Shown here one piece after another: positions 26,990 through 38,308 of a stretch of DNA of 64,000 nt; the first letter of the stretch is position 1, and every line of letters starts with the position of its first letter. The DNA is taken from positions 806,001 through 870,000 of the forward strand of contig NZ_CP036501.1 of NCBI RefSeq assembly GCF_026230195.1, in the 5' to 3' direction. The notes below the pieces were generated by a model. It did not search any database. It was not told where the DNA came from and was given only the letters and a program-made list of their open reading frames with translations. The DNA comes from Candidatus Paraluminiphilus aquimaris (lineage in GTDB: Bacteria > Pseudomonadota > Gammaproteobacteria > Pseudomonadales > Halieaceae). The translations under genes were made by a program, and so were the position numbers.

Positions 26990-28426
26990 ATGATGTCTTC
27001 TCAGGAGTTAAGTTTTACAGCTAATGTTGACCGGCAGTTTCTGCGGGCCGCTAACCTCCTTGATCTGCCCCCCGGTCTGGCTCAACAAATTCGGACCTGT
27101 AACGCTACGTATACGGTCAGGTTTCCCGTGCGCCTCCGAGAGAGGATTCACGTGTTTACAGGTTATCGCTCTGTACATTCCGATCACATTTCGCCAGTTA
27201 AAGGCGGCATCCGGTATTCGCTGGCAGTAAATCAGGACGAGGTCGAGGCGCTTGCTGCTTTGATGAGCTACAAGTGTGCCGTGGTCGATGTCCCATTCGG
27301 TGGCTCAAAAGGGGGGCTTTGTATAAACCCCAATGACTACGACGACCACGAAATAGAGCAAATAACCCGTAGGTTCGCTTACGAGCTAATTAAGCGCGAT
27401 TTGATTCATCCGAGCCAGAATGTCCCGGCACCCGACATGGGTACGTCGGCAACTGAGATGGCCTGGATTGCAGATGAGTATCAGCGGTTACATCCAACCG
27501 AGATGGATGCATTGGCCTGTGTCACGGGTAAGCCCGTTTACAAATCGGGAATCGCCGGCAGGGTAGAGGCAACAGGTCGTGGGATTCAGTTTGCGTTGAG
27601 AGAGTTTTTCCGTGAGCCACTGGACGTCAGACGCGCATCCCTCGAGGGCAGCTTGGATGGTCAGCGCGTTATTGTTCAGGGCTTGGGTAATGTCGGTTTC
27701 CACGTAACAAAATTTCTATCACTGGAGGATGGCGCCAAGGTCATAGGGGTTATCGAGCGGGACGGAGCACTAACGAGCGATGAGGGGCTTGATGTTGTCG
27801 CGGTCAAAGACTGGATAAAGACCACAGGTGGTGTTCAGGGTTTCCCCGGTGCCACGTTCGTTGCAAATGGTGGCTCAGTTCTTGAATCCGATTGCGATAT
27901 TCTCATCCCTGCGGCGCTGGAAGGCGTTATTCATGCCCAGAACGCGGCTCAGATTAAAGCAAAGCTCATTATCGAAGCGGCCAATGGGCCCATTACGGCA
28001 GCTGCGGATGAGGTGCTAAGGACTCGCGGTGTGGTAGTGATTCCCGATCTTTACGCCAATGCGGGTGGTGTGACAGTCTCCTACTTTGAGTGGGTAAAAA
28101 ACTTGTCGCATATTCGTTTTGGTCGAATGGAGCGCCGTGCACAAGAGGCTACTCAGGCGCTCATGCTGACCGAAATGGAGCGTTTAAGTGCCTTCGTAGG
28201 TTCCGATAAGTGGGCGCCAACGGAGAATTTCCGAACGAATTACGCGAAAGGTGCAGATGAGCTCGAGTTAGTGCGGTCGGGTCTGGACGACACGATGCGG
28301 GACGCGCTTCAGGCTATGCGAGAGCGATGGCACGAGGACGAGAAGGTGGATGACCTCCGACTCTCGGCCTACTTGATTGCGATTCAGAAAATTGCGCTCA
28401 GCTACCAGTCAAAATCTCTCGGGTAA
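26990..28426 (+). CDS. Glu/Leu/Phe/Val dehydrogenase (glutamate dehydrogenase type)
   Basis: A 478-residue amino-acid dehydrogenase. The substrate-binding segment VKGGIRY, the catalytic Lys in ALMSYKCAVVDVPFGGSKGG, ending in a glycine-rich loop, the P-A-P-D-M-G motif and the NAD domain VQGLGNVGFHV are all conserved. Its residues and length are those of the NAD-linked glutamate dehydrogenase group. It would deaminate glutamate to 2-oxoglutarate, following proline oxidation by PutA encoded nearby. Several starts are possible (TTG 26987, ATG 26990, ATG 26993) after a GGGGG ribosome site. Confidence 0.88.
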   Translation: MMSSQELSFTANVDRQFLRAANLLDLPPGLAQQIRTCNATYTVRFPVRLRERIHVFTGYRSVHSDHISPVKGGIRYSLAVNQDEVEALAALMSYKCAVVDVPFGGSKGGLCINPNDYDDHEIEQITRRFAYELIKRDLIHPSQNVPAPDMGTSATEMAWIADEYQRLHPTEMDALACVTGKPVYKSGIAGRVEATGRGIQFALREFFREPLDVRRASLEGSLDGQRVIVQGLGNVGFHVTKFLSLEDGAKVIGVIERDGALTSDEGLDVVAVKDWIKTTGGVQGFPGATFVANGGSVLESDCDILIPAALEGVIHAQNAAQIKAKLIIEAANGPITAAADEVLRTRGVVVIPDLYANAGGVTVSYFEWVKNLSHIRFGRMERRAQEATQALMLTEMERLSAFVGSDKWAPTENFRTNYAKGADELELVRSGLDDTMRDALQAMRERWHEDEKVDDLRLSAYLIAIQKIALSYQSKSLG

Positions 28427-28494
28427 CTGAACGCACACCTATTTTCAGTCAGACGTCTGCCCTATTTCATAGGGGTGGTTCTGGTGTGGAAGTC

Positions 28495-29151
28495 TCAGTC
28501 GGCGTCTGTCTTTAAACTCTCGGCTGACGCCGTTTCAAAGGTCGCTACAAACACCTCGCCCATTGCAATAGCCAAAATTGGAAGCACCCAGATTAAGCCA
28601 ATGAACAGCGGTATCGTGCCGACAATGCAAAGCAGCACTGCGATCAGAAGCAGCCCAAAATAACGCCACCAACAGGTCGTGATGGCTTTTCGAGACGTCT
28701 CGAGCGCTTCCCAGACCCCCATATTTTTTTCGACAATTAAATAAGGTGCAAATGAGTAGGCTACCGCTAGGTAGATACCCGGTAAAACGAGCAAGAAAAA
28801 GCCGCCGACAATGAGAAGTCCCATCAAGACAAGCATGACGATGAGAGGAATGAGTTGACTGTATGGTTCCCAAAGCGTGCTGAGCGGGGTGTCTTTTCCT
28901 GCAGCGCGCCTAATTCCCAAAAGACCGAGTCCAATCCCAAGTGGATACACGAGGATGTTAACAATGATCTGGGTTAATGTGGCGGCTACGCCTTCTCCCG
29001 TTCCGACTGTGGCGTCCTGCACGACTGCAATGATACCGGTGATTATGAGGTAGATGAGAAAGGGTCCGTTGTAGCTCCACTTGAACCCTACTTGTTTCTG
29101 CATAGAGGTTTTCAATACCTGGCCAATTTGCCAATCGGTATCCGTCGACAT
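28495..29151 (-). CDS. Multi-span membrane protein, unknown
   Basis: A 218-residue membrane protein with about six hydrophobic segments from residue 28 to 195 and a conserved-looking cytoplasmic loop ([29 protein letters not shown]). That loop pattern occurs in a broad family of bacterial membrane proteins related to the membrane domain of glycerophosphodiester phosphodiesterases; function unknown. It is convergent with the dehydrogenase gene and divergent from the nitroreductase, whose frame extends back into it but is best started later. Confidence 0.7.
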   Translation of the reverse strand: MSTDTDWQIGQVLKTSMQKQVGFKWSYNGPFLIYLIITGIIAVVQDATVGTGEGVAATLTQIIVNILVYPLGIGLGLLGIRRAAGKDTPLSTLWEPYSQLIPLIVMLVLMGLLIVGGFFLLVLPGIYLAVAYSFAPYLIVEKNMGVWEALETSRKAITTCWWRYFGLLLIAVLLCIVGTIPLFIGLIWVLPILAIAMGEVFVATFETASAESLKTDAD

Positions 29152-29299
29152 GATTTACTCCCGAAAAGGTGTTTTGGACATTCAGCATGGTCTTTCAGAC
29201 TGGAAACTTCAAGGTTCTATCATTGAGCTGCCCAAGCGCTCGGTAATTGCCGCGGGTGTTACAGTGTCAAAGTTACCGGCCTACAATCCGCACAAGACC

Positions 29300-29980
29300 A
29301 TGAAATACGATTACGACCCCATTCCCCTTAACCACTTAGATGCCTATGGGTCAGCCGAAATGCTAGTCCGAGCAAGGGATTATGCTGACGTGATATCTCA
29401 GCGCAGATCAGTTCGCCATTTTTCCAACAAGCCCATACCTCGGGAGGTTATTGAGGCATGTATCAGAGCCGCAGGTTCTGCGCCGTCAGGCGCTAATCAC
29501 CAGCCCTGGCACTTCGTGTGTATAAGCGATCCGACGATTAAGCGTGAGATTCGGCTCGCCGCAGAGGAAGAAGAGCGCGCTTTTTATGAGGGTCGGGCTG
29601 GCGATCAATGGCTCGATGACTTGCAGGGTCTAGGAACAGACGCTCAAAAGCCCTTTTTGGAGACGGCGCCGTGGCTGATCGCGATCTTCGCAGAGCGGTA
29701 TGGTTTTGATGATAACGGTGAGAAACAAAAAAACTATTATGTCCCCGAATCTGTCGGTATTGCCACGGGCCTCCTTATTAACGCGCTACATAATATTGGT
29801 CTGGCCACACTGACACACACGCCCAACCCGATGAAGTTTTTGAGCAAGATCTTGGGTCGTCCAGCGAACGAGCGGCCTATGGTCTTGTTAGTCGTAGGCC
29901 ATCCGGCTCCCGATGCCAAAGTACCCAGGGCTGCGACAGTGAAAAAGCCGCTTGATCAGATTTCCTCGTTTTTTGAATAA
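29300..29980 (+). CDS. Iodotyrosine deiodinase-like nitroreductase
   Basis: A 226-residue FMN protein of the nitroreductase superfamily. Counting from the ATG at 29300, QRRSVRHFS (34-42) is the FMN-phosphate motif and [10 protein letters not shown] (61-70) the second. Glu92, Tyr96 and Lys117 reproduce the spacing of the substrate-clamping Glu/Tyr/Lys triad of iodotyrosine deiodinase, and the THTPNPM segment supplies the Thr that hydrogen-bonds the flavin N5 in that enzyme. It probably catalyses reductive removal of halogen from a halotyrosine or a related halophenol. The frame extends to 29081 but overlaps the divergent gene there. Confidence 0.8.
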   Translation: MKYDYDPIPLNHLDAYGSAEMLVRARDYADVISQRRSVRHFSNKPIPREVIEACIRAAGSAPSGANHQPWHFVCISDPTIKREIRLAAEEEERAFYEGRAGDQWLDDLQGLGTDAQKPFLETAPWLIAIFAERYGFDDNGEKQKNYYVPESVGIATGLLINALHNIGLATLTHTPNPMKFLSKILGRPANERPMVLLVVGHPAPDAKVPRAATVKKPLDQISSFFE

Positions 29981-30000
29981 GCGAGCAGCTTTTTAGCCAC

Positions 30001-30567
30001 TCAATGACAGTCCATGTCTGTCAACAACTGACGCATCAAGGGAATATGTGCGCGTCCCATAAACATGTGCTCCTCGATAAAAAATGTGGGCGCATCAAAT
30101 AACCCCCTAGCGACGGCCTGGCTTTCCAATGAATCGAGATCGATAGCTTCCTGCCTTATCGATAACCCACAATCAGCAGTGAGCTCCTGTAACACAGCCG
30201 AGTCATTGATATCTGTTTGGTCGATCCAATGGGCGGAAAACGCGCGCTTTACAAACAATGAGCTATCGCCTTCAAGGCCTGCAAGCCAGCGCAATGCAGC
30301 CGAGGTGTCCACTTGTGCGCGGCTAGGATCAATGTTGAGCCCTCGTATGTCCGCATAATGCCGTTGCAGGTGCCGTTCTGATTCGGTCCTGACATGATGA
30401 TGGCTTTGAGTGACTGACTCGCTGGCTACCTGTGTGGGTAATGCTCGCTCTTTGGTACGAAAGGGTTGCCAGCTCACGTTGACACGGCAGTCTTCTGCAA
30501 GCCTTAGAATGGGATCAAGGGCAAGAAAGCAATCGAGCGACTTAAAGTCGATGTAGGCGGTAATCAT
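30001..30567 (-). CDS. DsbA-fold HCCA isomerase-like protein
   Basis: A 188-residue thioredoxin-fold protein of the DsbA/2-hydroxychromene-2-carboxylate isomerase (kappa GST) group. The active-site region near residue 10 reads KSLDCFLA, with Cys where the next gene has Ser-Pro-Tyr; the cis-Pro region is DAPTFFIEEHMFMGRAHIPLM. It lacks a CXXC pair, so it is not an ordinary disulfide oxidase. Its ATG overlaps the stop of the upstream paralogue (ATGA). The pair is likely a heteromeric or two-step enzyme in aromatic or glutathione chemistry; this is inference. Confidence 0.72.
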   Translation of the reverse strand: MITAYIDFKSLDCFLALDPILRLAEDCRVNVSWQPFRTKERALPTQVASESVTQSHHHVRTESERHLQRHYADIRGLNIDPSRAQVDTSAALRWLAGLEGDSSLFVKRAFSAHWIDQTDINDSAVLQELTADCGLSIRQEAIDLDSLESQAVARGLFDAPTFFIEEHMFMGRAHIPLMRQLLTDMDCH

Positions 30568-31241
30568 ACAGTCAACTCATTACAGACGTCGGGCGGCGTT
30601 CCCCGTTTGCCAGTCAGACTCCAGCGAATATAGGGTAAGTGCTCGCGGCCAAAGAAGACCTCCTCCTCCAATACATAGGTGGGGACACCATACATTCCAA
30701 CATCGAAGCGATGCGTGAGAATCTGATCGTGCATGGTTTTGCCATTTCCGCTTACGAAATCATCAAACCCTGACGAGTCCACCTCGGCATTTTCTAAACA
30801 CCCTTTAACGACATCGATGTCCTCTATGTCGAGTTCCCGGCGCCAGAAGGGCGGATAGACGGCCTCAAGGTACTGGGGCAAGCGATCCCGAAAATAGAGA
30901 TTCACAAACAATATCCCCATATTGGCAATACTTGAATCCCAGATTTTTTCTGTACCTTTAAGGATATAGCCCTGTTGCTCTGCGTAACGCCGAGCATCTT
31001 TGTAGGCATAGCGGATCGCATTCCATATCGTAGGGCTTCTACCGCTGGACTCCACCACCGCCCCCTTTTCTTTTCGCGCTGAACCCAGATAACTGGGTAT
31101 ATCCAGCGTGTAAGGGCGCCAGTCGAATTCCAATCCAAGCTCACGTTCTAGCGCTAGAGCGGGCTTCACGGAGACAAAGGCGTAGGGGCTTTTGACGTCG
31201 AGATAGACAATAAGAGGACTATCGGTTTTGAGTGGATGCAT
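30564..31241 (-). CDS. 2-hydroxychromene-2-carboxylate isomerase-like protein
   Basis: A 225-residue kappa-GST-fold protein. The N-terminal YLDVKSPYAFVSVKPAL places Ser at the glutathione-activating position as in HCCA isomerases, and GVPTYVLEEEVFFGREHLPYI is the cis-Pro and C-terminal signature. HCCA isomerase takes part in naphthalene-type degradation, but many homologues act on other glutathione conjugates. It is the first gene of a coupled pair with the paralogue ending at 30001 and is divergent from the FadH-like gene. Confidence 0.75.
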   Translation of the reverse strand: MHPLKTDSPLIVYLDVKSPYAFVSVKPALALERELGLEFDWRPYTLDIPSYLGSARKEKGAVVESSGRSPTIWNAIRYAYKDARRYAEQQGYILKGTEKIWDSSIANMGILFVNLYFRDRLPQYLEAVYPPFWRRELDIEDIDVVKGCLENAEVDSSGFDDFVSGNGKTMHDQILTHRFDVGMYGVPTYVLEEEVFFGREHLPYIRWSLTGKRGTPPDVCNELTV

Positions 31242-31273
31242 TTAACGCGTCGCTTATTCTTCTTCTGTCCTAG

Positions 31274-33436
<2,163 letters not shown>

Positions 33437-33451
33437 GCGGGGTAGTTACAG

Positions 33452-33820
33452 ATGGCATTCTGGTATCTCAATGCAGCGGCGTTCATCGCAGCGGTTGGCG
33501 CCGTGTTTCACGGCTACGTGGGTGGTCGCATTTATCTGGGCCACATCAACGGTAGTGATCTTGAAGACCTGACTAAGTCATTGAGCGTCGTCTCGTGGCA
33601 GGTGTTCACCATCTGGCTTGCCGTGAGCGCGGGCGTGCTGGTCTGCGTCTCGCTCGACGCCAGTTTGGGGCTCATGGCCTATCCCATCATTGCAGTGAAC
33701 GCGTTATGCGCGCTGCTCTTTGTATACCTTGGTGTAACGGGACACGGGCAGCTACTGAAGTTACCGGGTGCTTACCTCACGGGCGCAACCGCGTGCTTGG
33801 CGTATCTAGGGGTAGGATGA
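33452..33820 (+). CDS. Four-span membrane protein, unknown
   Basis: A 122-residue hydrophobic protein with about four membrane segments (6-20, 49-68, 72-90 and 102-120). It begins 15 bases after the FadH-like gene on the same strand, so the two are probably co-transcribed. No family recognised. Its stop is 11 bases from the stop of the convergent GST gene. Confidence 0.65.
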   Translation: MAFWYLNAAAFIAAVGAVFHGYVGGRIYLGHINGSDLEDLTKSLSVVSWQVFTIWLAVSAGVLVCVSLDASLGLMAYPIIAVNALCALLFVYLGVTGHGQLLKLPGAYLTGATACLAYLGVG

Positions 33821-33831
33821 GTCTGTGATCT

Positions 33832-34470
33832 TTAGGACGGAAAAGGAATGGCTGGGTCGCCCTCCTGCCATCTAGGATACTTTTTCATCACACCTTTGAA
33901 GAGGTCACCTTCAAGAAGTTGTTCTAACCAAGTGGCGACTTGCGGATACGGTCTCTCTGACCACCAGTTGGTATCGACCCCTGCAAATTGCCTGACAAAG
34001 GGCATCACGGCGACATCCACTGCGGACAGCGAATCGCTCCTTAAGTAACGATGATGAGTCAGTAGTTGCTCAAGCTCATCAAGAAAAAGCTCACCTTGCT
34101 CGCGGTACCACTGTTCGTTTTGCTCCGGGAACCGAACCGCATACTTATAGCGATCGAGCCAGTGTTTGAATTCATCATCACAGGTCAAAATAAGAGGGTC
34201 ATCAAGACCCAAGCCGTCTAGCCAGTTTTCGGGGTCATTTTGAGCGAGCGCCCATCGCATGACGTCAAGACTCTCTTCGATGACAGTACCGTCGATGTCG
34301 ATCAATACGGGAACGGTACCTTTTGGCGACACCTCGAGCATGGCTGTCGGTTTATCTTTGAGCACTACCTCGCGAAGTCCGACCTGCGCACCCGAGTAAG
34401 CAATACTCACGCGCGCGCGCATTGCGTAAGGACAGCGCCGAAAGGAATAAAGAATGGGTGTGTCTGTCAT
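33832..34470 (-). CDS. Glutathione S-transferase family protein
   Basis: A 212-residue GST. The N-terminal thioredoxin fold has YSFRRCPYAMRARV, with Cys in a CPYA motif typical of the omega/zeta-like bacterial group, then the cis-Pro KGTVPVLI and the ESLDVMRWAL glutathione-contact segment; the C-terminal helical domain has SAVDVAVMPFVRQF. The Cys suggests thiol-transferase or dehalogenase-type chemistry rather than classical conjugation. Substrate unknown. Confidence 0.85.
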   Translation of the reverse strand: MTDTPILYSFRRCPYAMRARVSIAYSGAQVGLREVVLKDKPTAMLEVSPKGTVPVLIDIDGTVIEESLDVMRWALAQNDPENWLDGLGLDDPLILTCDDEFKHWLDRYKYAVRFPEQNEQWYREQGELFLDELEQLLTHHRYLRSDSLSAVDVAVMPFVRQFAGVDTNWWSERPYPQVATWLEQLLEGDLFKGVMKKYPRWQEGDPAIPFPS

Positions 34471-34528
34471 TTCCGCAGTGTACGGATGCTCGCTCGCTGA
34501 ACCAAATCGAATGACATGTATTCAGTCA

Positions 34529-34553
34529 AATGATGCACACGAGTCGCATCATT
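34529..34553. promoter_or_regulatory. Perfect inverted repeat upstream of the aminotransferase
   Basis: AATGATGC (34529-34536) and GCATCATT (34546-34553) form a perfect 8-bp dyad with a 9-base spacer, 43 bases before the aminotransferase ATG. The geometry suits a dimeric repressor or activator site; no T-run follows, so it is not a terminator. Confidence 0.45.
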
Positions 34554-34595
34554 ACTTTGCTTAGTGCATTATTTCGTCCCTAGTTTGGAGGCCGT

Positions 34596-35729
34596 ATGTC
34601 ACGATCAAAAGCAAAGTCATCTACTTTTCATCCACCGGTACGTACCTTAATGGGCCCAGGTCCCTCGGATGTTTCACCTCGGGTACTCGCGGCGTCGGCA
34701 CGTCCAACCATCGGCCACTTGGATCCGCTTTTTGTGGAGCTCATGGATGATGTAAAGGGTTTGCTGCAATACGCCTTTCAAACGGAAAACGAATTGACGA
34801 TTCCACTGTCAGCTCCGGGCTCCGCCGGCATGGAGGCTGCTTTCGTCAATCTGGTGGAGTGCTCAGATAAAGTGATCGTGTGCCAGAACGGCGTGTTTGG
34901 CGGTCGTATGAAAGAGAATGTCGAGCGTTGTGGTGCGACCGCTGTCATGGTGATGGATCGTTGGGGCGATCCGGTCGACCCTGAGAAGCTCGAGGCTGCA
35001 ATTAAAGAGCACCCCGATGCAAAAGTCGTTGCCTTTGTCCATGCGGAGACCTCTACCGGTGTCAGAAGCGACGCTGAGACACTGTGCCGGCTGGCAAAAG
35101 ACGCGGGCATGTTGGTGATTGTCGATGCGGTGACGTCACTGGCAGGCATCGAGCTAAAGGCCGACGAGTGGGGTGCGGATGTGGTGTACTCGGGAACCCA
35201 GAAATGTCTATCGGGCTTGCCTGGCATCTCACCAATCACCTTCTCCAATGATGCCGTCGCCGCGATTCACGCAAGAAAGCATAAGGTTCAGAGTTGGTTT
35301 TTGGACATGAACCTCATCATGGGTTATTGGGGTGAGGGGGCAAAGCGGTCTTATCACCACACCGCTCCGGTGAACGCGGTTTATGCCCTTCACGAAGCGC
35401 TCTTGATGCTCGAGGAAGAAGGACTGGACGCAAGTTTCGCTCGGCATAAAGCGAACCACCTTAAGCTCGCCGCAGGTCTTTCAAAACTCGGTCTTGAAAT
35501 GGCTGTCGCTGAAGAATGGCGCCTACCTCAGCTTAATTCTGTTTTGATCCCCGAGGGCTTGGACGACGCCCTTATCCGGGGTCGACTCCTCAATGAGTTC
35601 GACCTTGAGATCGGCGCAGGCCTTGGTGAGCTTGCAGGAAAGCAATGGCGTATTGGTCTTATGGGAACAAGTAGCAATACGGTGAATATGAATCGGTGTT
35701 TGACGGCTTTCGAAGCGGTGCTTGCGTAG
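34596..35729 (+). CDS. Class V aminotransferase, serine/alanine-glyoxylate type
   Basis: A 377-residue PLP enzyme. The N-terminal GPGPSDVSPRVL motif, SGSAG-like PLP turn (APGSAGMEAAF), the PLP-ring Asp in VIVDAVTSLAG, and the Schiff-base Lys in SGTQKCLSG match alanine-glyoxylate and serine-glyoxylate aminotransferases. It would convert glyoxylate to glycine with alanine or serine as donor, linking to the glycine and threonine enzymes elsewhere in the window. A GGAGG ribosome site precedes the ATG. Confidence 0.85.
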   Translation: MSRSKAKSSTFHPPVRTLMGPGPSDVSPRVLAASARPTIGHLDPLFVELMDDVKGLLQYAFQTENELTIPLSAPGSAGMEAAFVNLVECSDKVIVCQNGVFGGRMKENVERCGATAVMVMDRWGDPVDPEKLEAAIKEHPDAKVVAFVHAETSTGVRSDAETLCRLAKDAGMLVIVDAVTSLAGIELKADEWGADVVYSGTQKCLSGLPGISPITFSNDAVAAIHARKHKVQSWFLDMNLIMGYWGEGAKRSYHHTAPVNAVYALHEALLMLEEEGLDASFARHKANHLKLAAGLSKLGLEMAVAEEWRLPQLNSVLIPEGLDDALIRGRLLNEFDLEIGAGLGELAGKQWRIGLMGTSSNTVNMNRCLTAFEAVLA

Positions 35730-35804
35730 AGGGTGTGGGTGGCCCTGTGGCGCCCCCACCATTTCCTTGTTGAGTTGGGCTATCAGTTCAACTGAAGCGA
35801 GCTC

Positions 35805-35833
35805 GGGCGCCGACATATCTACTATCGGCGCCT
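35805..35833. repeat. Hairpin between convergent genes
   Basis: A perfect 8-bp stem GGCGCCGA/TCGGCGCC (35806-35813 with 35825-35832), extended by a G-T pair, with an 11-base loop. A short A-run follows on the plus strand, so for either direction it is not a textbook intrinsic terminator, but its position between convergent stops suggests a role in 3'-end formation. Confidence 0.4.
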
Positions 35834-35898
35834 AAAAAATAGGTGTTTGCAGACTGAGGCTTGGCTGAAACACAGAGAGGGGTAGCACCCGAAAGCGG

Positions 35899-37452
35899 TT
35901 AGTTGACCTGCCGATCTAATGCTTCCCAGAAGGGTTTTCGAAGTTCGGTTTTCAGGACTTTACCCGCTCCAGAGAGCGGCATAGGCTCGTCCCTGAACGT
36001 AAAGCTTTTTGGAATCTTGTACCCAGCGATACTTGCGCGGCAGTGGGCAGTAAGATCATCCTCGCTCGCTGACGATCCTGCGTGAAGTATCACAATGGCA
36101 TGGACGGCCTCGCCCCATTCGTCGTGTGGAATGCCAATAACAGACACATCTTGCACCGCTTCGTGACTGATTAAGGCGTTCTCCACTTCGGTGGTAAAGA
36201 CATTTTCGCCGCCGGTTACCACCATGTCTTTGAGTCGGTCGACAATGTAGAGATAGCCGTTTTTATCAAAAAGTCCTGCATCCCCCGTGTAAACCCAGCC
36301 GTCTTTTAGTGCTTTTTGAGTCTCAACCGGCTTGTTCCAGTACCCCATCATTGTATGGGGGCCTTTAACAACCACTTCGCCCGACACGCCAACGGCACAA
36401 TCAGCGCCGTCGTCACTCACCACACGCACGTCGTTGATGGGCGTAGGTCTGCCGGCTGATTTCAGGATTTGGCCACCAGCGCGATGATCTTCAGGCGAGA
36501 GCATGGTTGCGACCGGTGCGAGTTCTGTTTGCCCGTAGGCCTGAACAAGGCCAATGTGTGGCCATAATGCCATGCAACGCTCGAGAGTGGCGGCCGGCAT
36601 CGGAGAGGCGCCATAAATAATTTTTTCCATGCTCGACATGTCCGCGGTCGCAGCATTTGGGTGATCTAACAGCACCTTAATCATTGCTGGTACCAGCAGA
36701 GCGTGTGTGACTTTCTCTGCGGCAATGGTTTGGTAGACCGCTGTCGGATCGAAACTTTGCATGACAATATTGCTCGCCGCCGATAGCGTTGCGGCCATAC
36801 CCCCCGCGAAGTCTGCCATGTGGAACATAGGAGCAACGTGGAGATAGCGAGAGGAGCGATCCATACCAAACATGGGTAGTGAGCCCATGCCGCTAGCCCA
36901 TATAGCCCAATGCGACTGCATCACGCCTTTTGGAAAACCGGTTGTACCACCCGTGTAGAAAACGCCCGCCATCTCCTCGCCGCCCCGCGATGACGGCGTA
37001 GAGACGGGGTGATCACGAATGAGGGTTTCTGCATCGAGAGCCCAGGTTGGGCAGTCTCCCTCGCCAATGAAAATACACTGCTCGAGACTATTAACCCGCT
37101 CCCGTAACTCCCTTACCTGTTCAGTGAAGGCGTCATCAAATAAGACAACACGTGTTCCGGAGTCAGAAATAGCGTACTCATTTTCCGGTACCGCCCATCG
37201 CGTATTCAACGGTACGACACACAGTCCTGCCCAGGGAATGGCGAAGAGCGCTTCGTAGTAGTTAGCGCTATTAAGACTCAGAATTCCGACACGATCCCCC
37301 GGCGACAAGCCAAGACTTTGAAGACTTGAAGCAAGGCCGCCAACGCGTTGCGCTGTTGTGTTCCAAGTTCTCTCATTCCCTTTATAGCAGGTGGCCACGC
37401 TCTCACCATTGAGGCGAGCTGCGCGCTCTATGAGTGACTGAAGTGAAATCAT
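35899..37452 (-). CDS. AMP-forming acyl-CoA synthetase
   Basis: A 517-residue adenylating ligase. The AMP-binding signature YTGGTTGFPKGVM (about residues 169-181), the A5 region YGQTEL, GWVYTGDAG, and the C-terminal RLKDMVVTGGENVFTTEVEN hinge and GAGKVLKTELRK with the catalytic Lys are present. It activates a fatty or aromatic carboxylic acid as CoA thioester. The chain-length preference cannot be read. It is a single gene, with AGGAG upstream of the ATG. Confidence 0.88.
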   Translation of the reverse strand: MISLQSLIERAARLNGESVATCYKGNERTWNTTAQRVGGLASSLQSLGLSPGDRVGILSLNSANYYEALFAIPWAGLCVVPLNTRWAVPENEYAISDSGTRVVLFDDAFTEQVRELRERVNSLEQCIFIGEGDCPTWALDAETLIRDHPVSTPSSRGGEEMAGVFYTGGTTGFPKGVMQSHWAIWASGMGSLPMFGMDRSSRYLHVAPMFHMADFAGGMAATLSAASNIVMQSFDPTAVYQTIAAEKVTHALLVPAMIKVLLDHPNAATADMSSMEKIIYGASPMPAATLERCMALWPHIGLVQAYGQTELAPVATMLSPEDHRAGGQILKSAGRPTPINDVRVVSDDGADCAVGVSGEVVVKGPHTMMGYWNKPVETQKALKDGWVYTGDAGLFDKNGYLYIVDRLKDMVVTGGENVFTTEVENALISHEAVQDVSVIGIPHDEWGEAVHAIVILHAGSSASEDDLTAHCRASIAGYKIPKSFTFRDEPMPLSGAGKVLKTELRKPFWEALDRQVN

Positions 37453-37595
37453 GGACGGGAAACTCCTATTTGCCGCTCTAACATTTTTATTATTCGAGCA
37501 TTAAAGCTATTCATTGATTAGTTCTACGTCAATCGCTGCTAGCCCTGCACCCGTCACGCAATGCGATCTTTTGGTAAAGGGCGACTGGTATTATT

Positions 37596-38234
37596 TTAGC
37601 GCCACGCGAAGGGGGGTTGATCGTAGTGTGCTACTCGCGTGTCTCTTCCCATCAAAACCACTTCACGAAACTGATAAAGGACTGCGGCGGTAGGCGCAAA
37701 TATCTGATCAAGGGTCAGTTGTAGTGAGAGAATTTCGGTACCTTCATCACTGTTTACATGGAACTTGGCAACATGATCCTTGGCGAGGTCTGAAAACGTT
37801 GCACTGTGTATTGAAGCTACTTCGCTAGGGTTGGGTTTGAGTCCACGTGTGTCGCGATCAGCCCACACCACCACGGGTGTAATTCGAAACCCGGATCGCG
37901 TGATGTAATCGTCGAGCACCCCAAGAATACTGTTTGCTGGGAGTAAAAGATTCACTTCTTCCTCGAGCTCACGAAGTGCCGCGTCCATGGCACTTTCTCC
38001 CGGATCCAAGCGACCACCCGGCAAAGCCCATTGACCACTGTGAGCTCGAAGTGACTTGGCTCGTCGCGTGAGAAGGACTGAACCTAATCCATCATAAGAG
38101 CTGAGCACCACCGCCACCGCTGCCGCTTTTAAGTCACCCAGTGGCTGGGCGATCCTCTCAAAGCTCGCGAGTTGCCCACGGGCATAATCGCGAAGACGCT
38201 CGTCGTACGCGAATCGAGTAAGTGGTGTAGCCAC
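37596..38234 (-). CDS. Nudix hydrolase, CoA pyrophosphatase-like
   Basis: A 212-residue Nudix protein. The Nudix box is read as GGRLDPGESAMDAALRELEEEVNL, broken here only for position: it spans about residues 72-95, with the metal-binding REL-EEE core intact and Asn where the box usually has Gly. The upstream LLTRRAKSLRAHSGQWALPGG matches the extra CoA-pyrophosphatase motif. It probably hydrolyses CoA or its derivatives, or is a housecleaning enzyme. Translation starts at a GTG (38234) preceded by GGAG. Confidence 0.82.
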   Translation of the reverse strand: MATPLTRFAYDERLRDYARGQLASFERIAQPLGDLKAAAVAVVLSSYDGLGSVLLTRRAKSLRAHSGQWALPGGRLDPGESAMDAALRELEEEVNLLLPANSILGVLDDYITRSGFRITPVVVWADRDTRGLKPNPSEVASIHSATFSDLAKDHVAKFHVNSDEGTEILSLQLTLDQIFAPTAAVLYQFREVVLMGRDTRVAHYDQPPFAWR

Positions 38235-38308
38235 TATCCAAACTCCACTGCCATCTAGTCATCCGCCAAGACGACGTTTTGTTGCGCCGTACGCCCCCAG
38301 ACGTGCCT

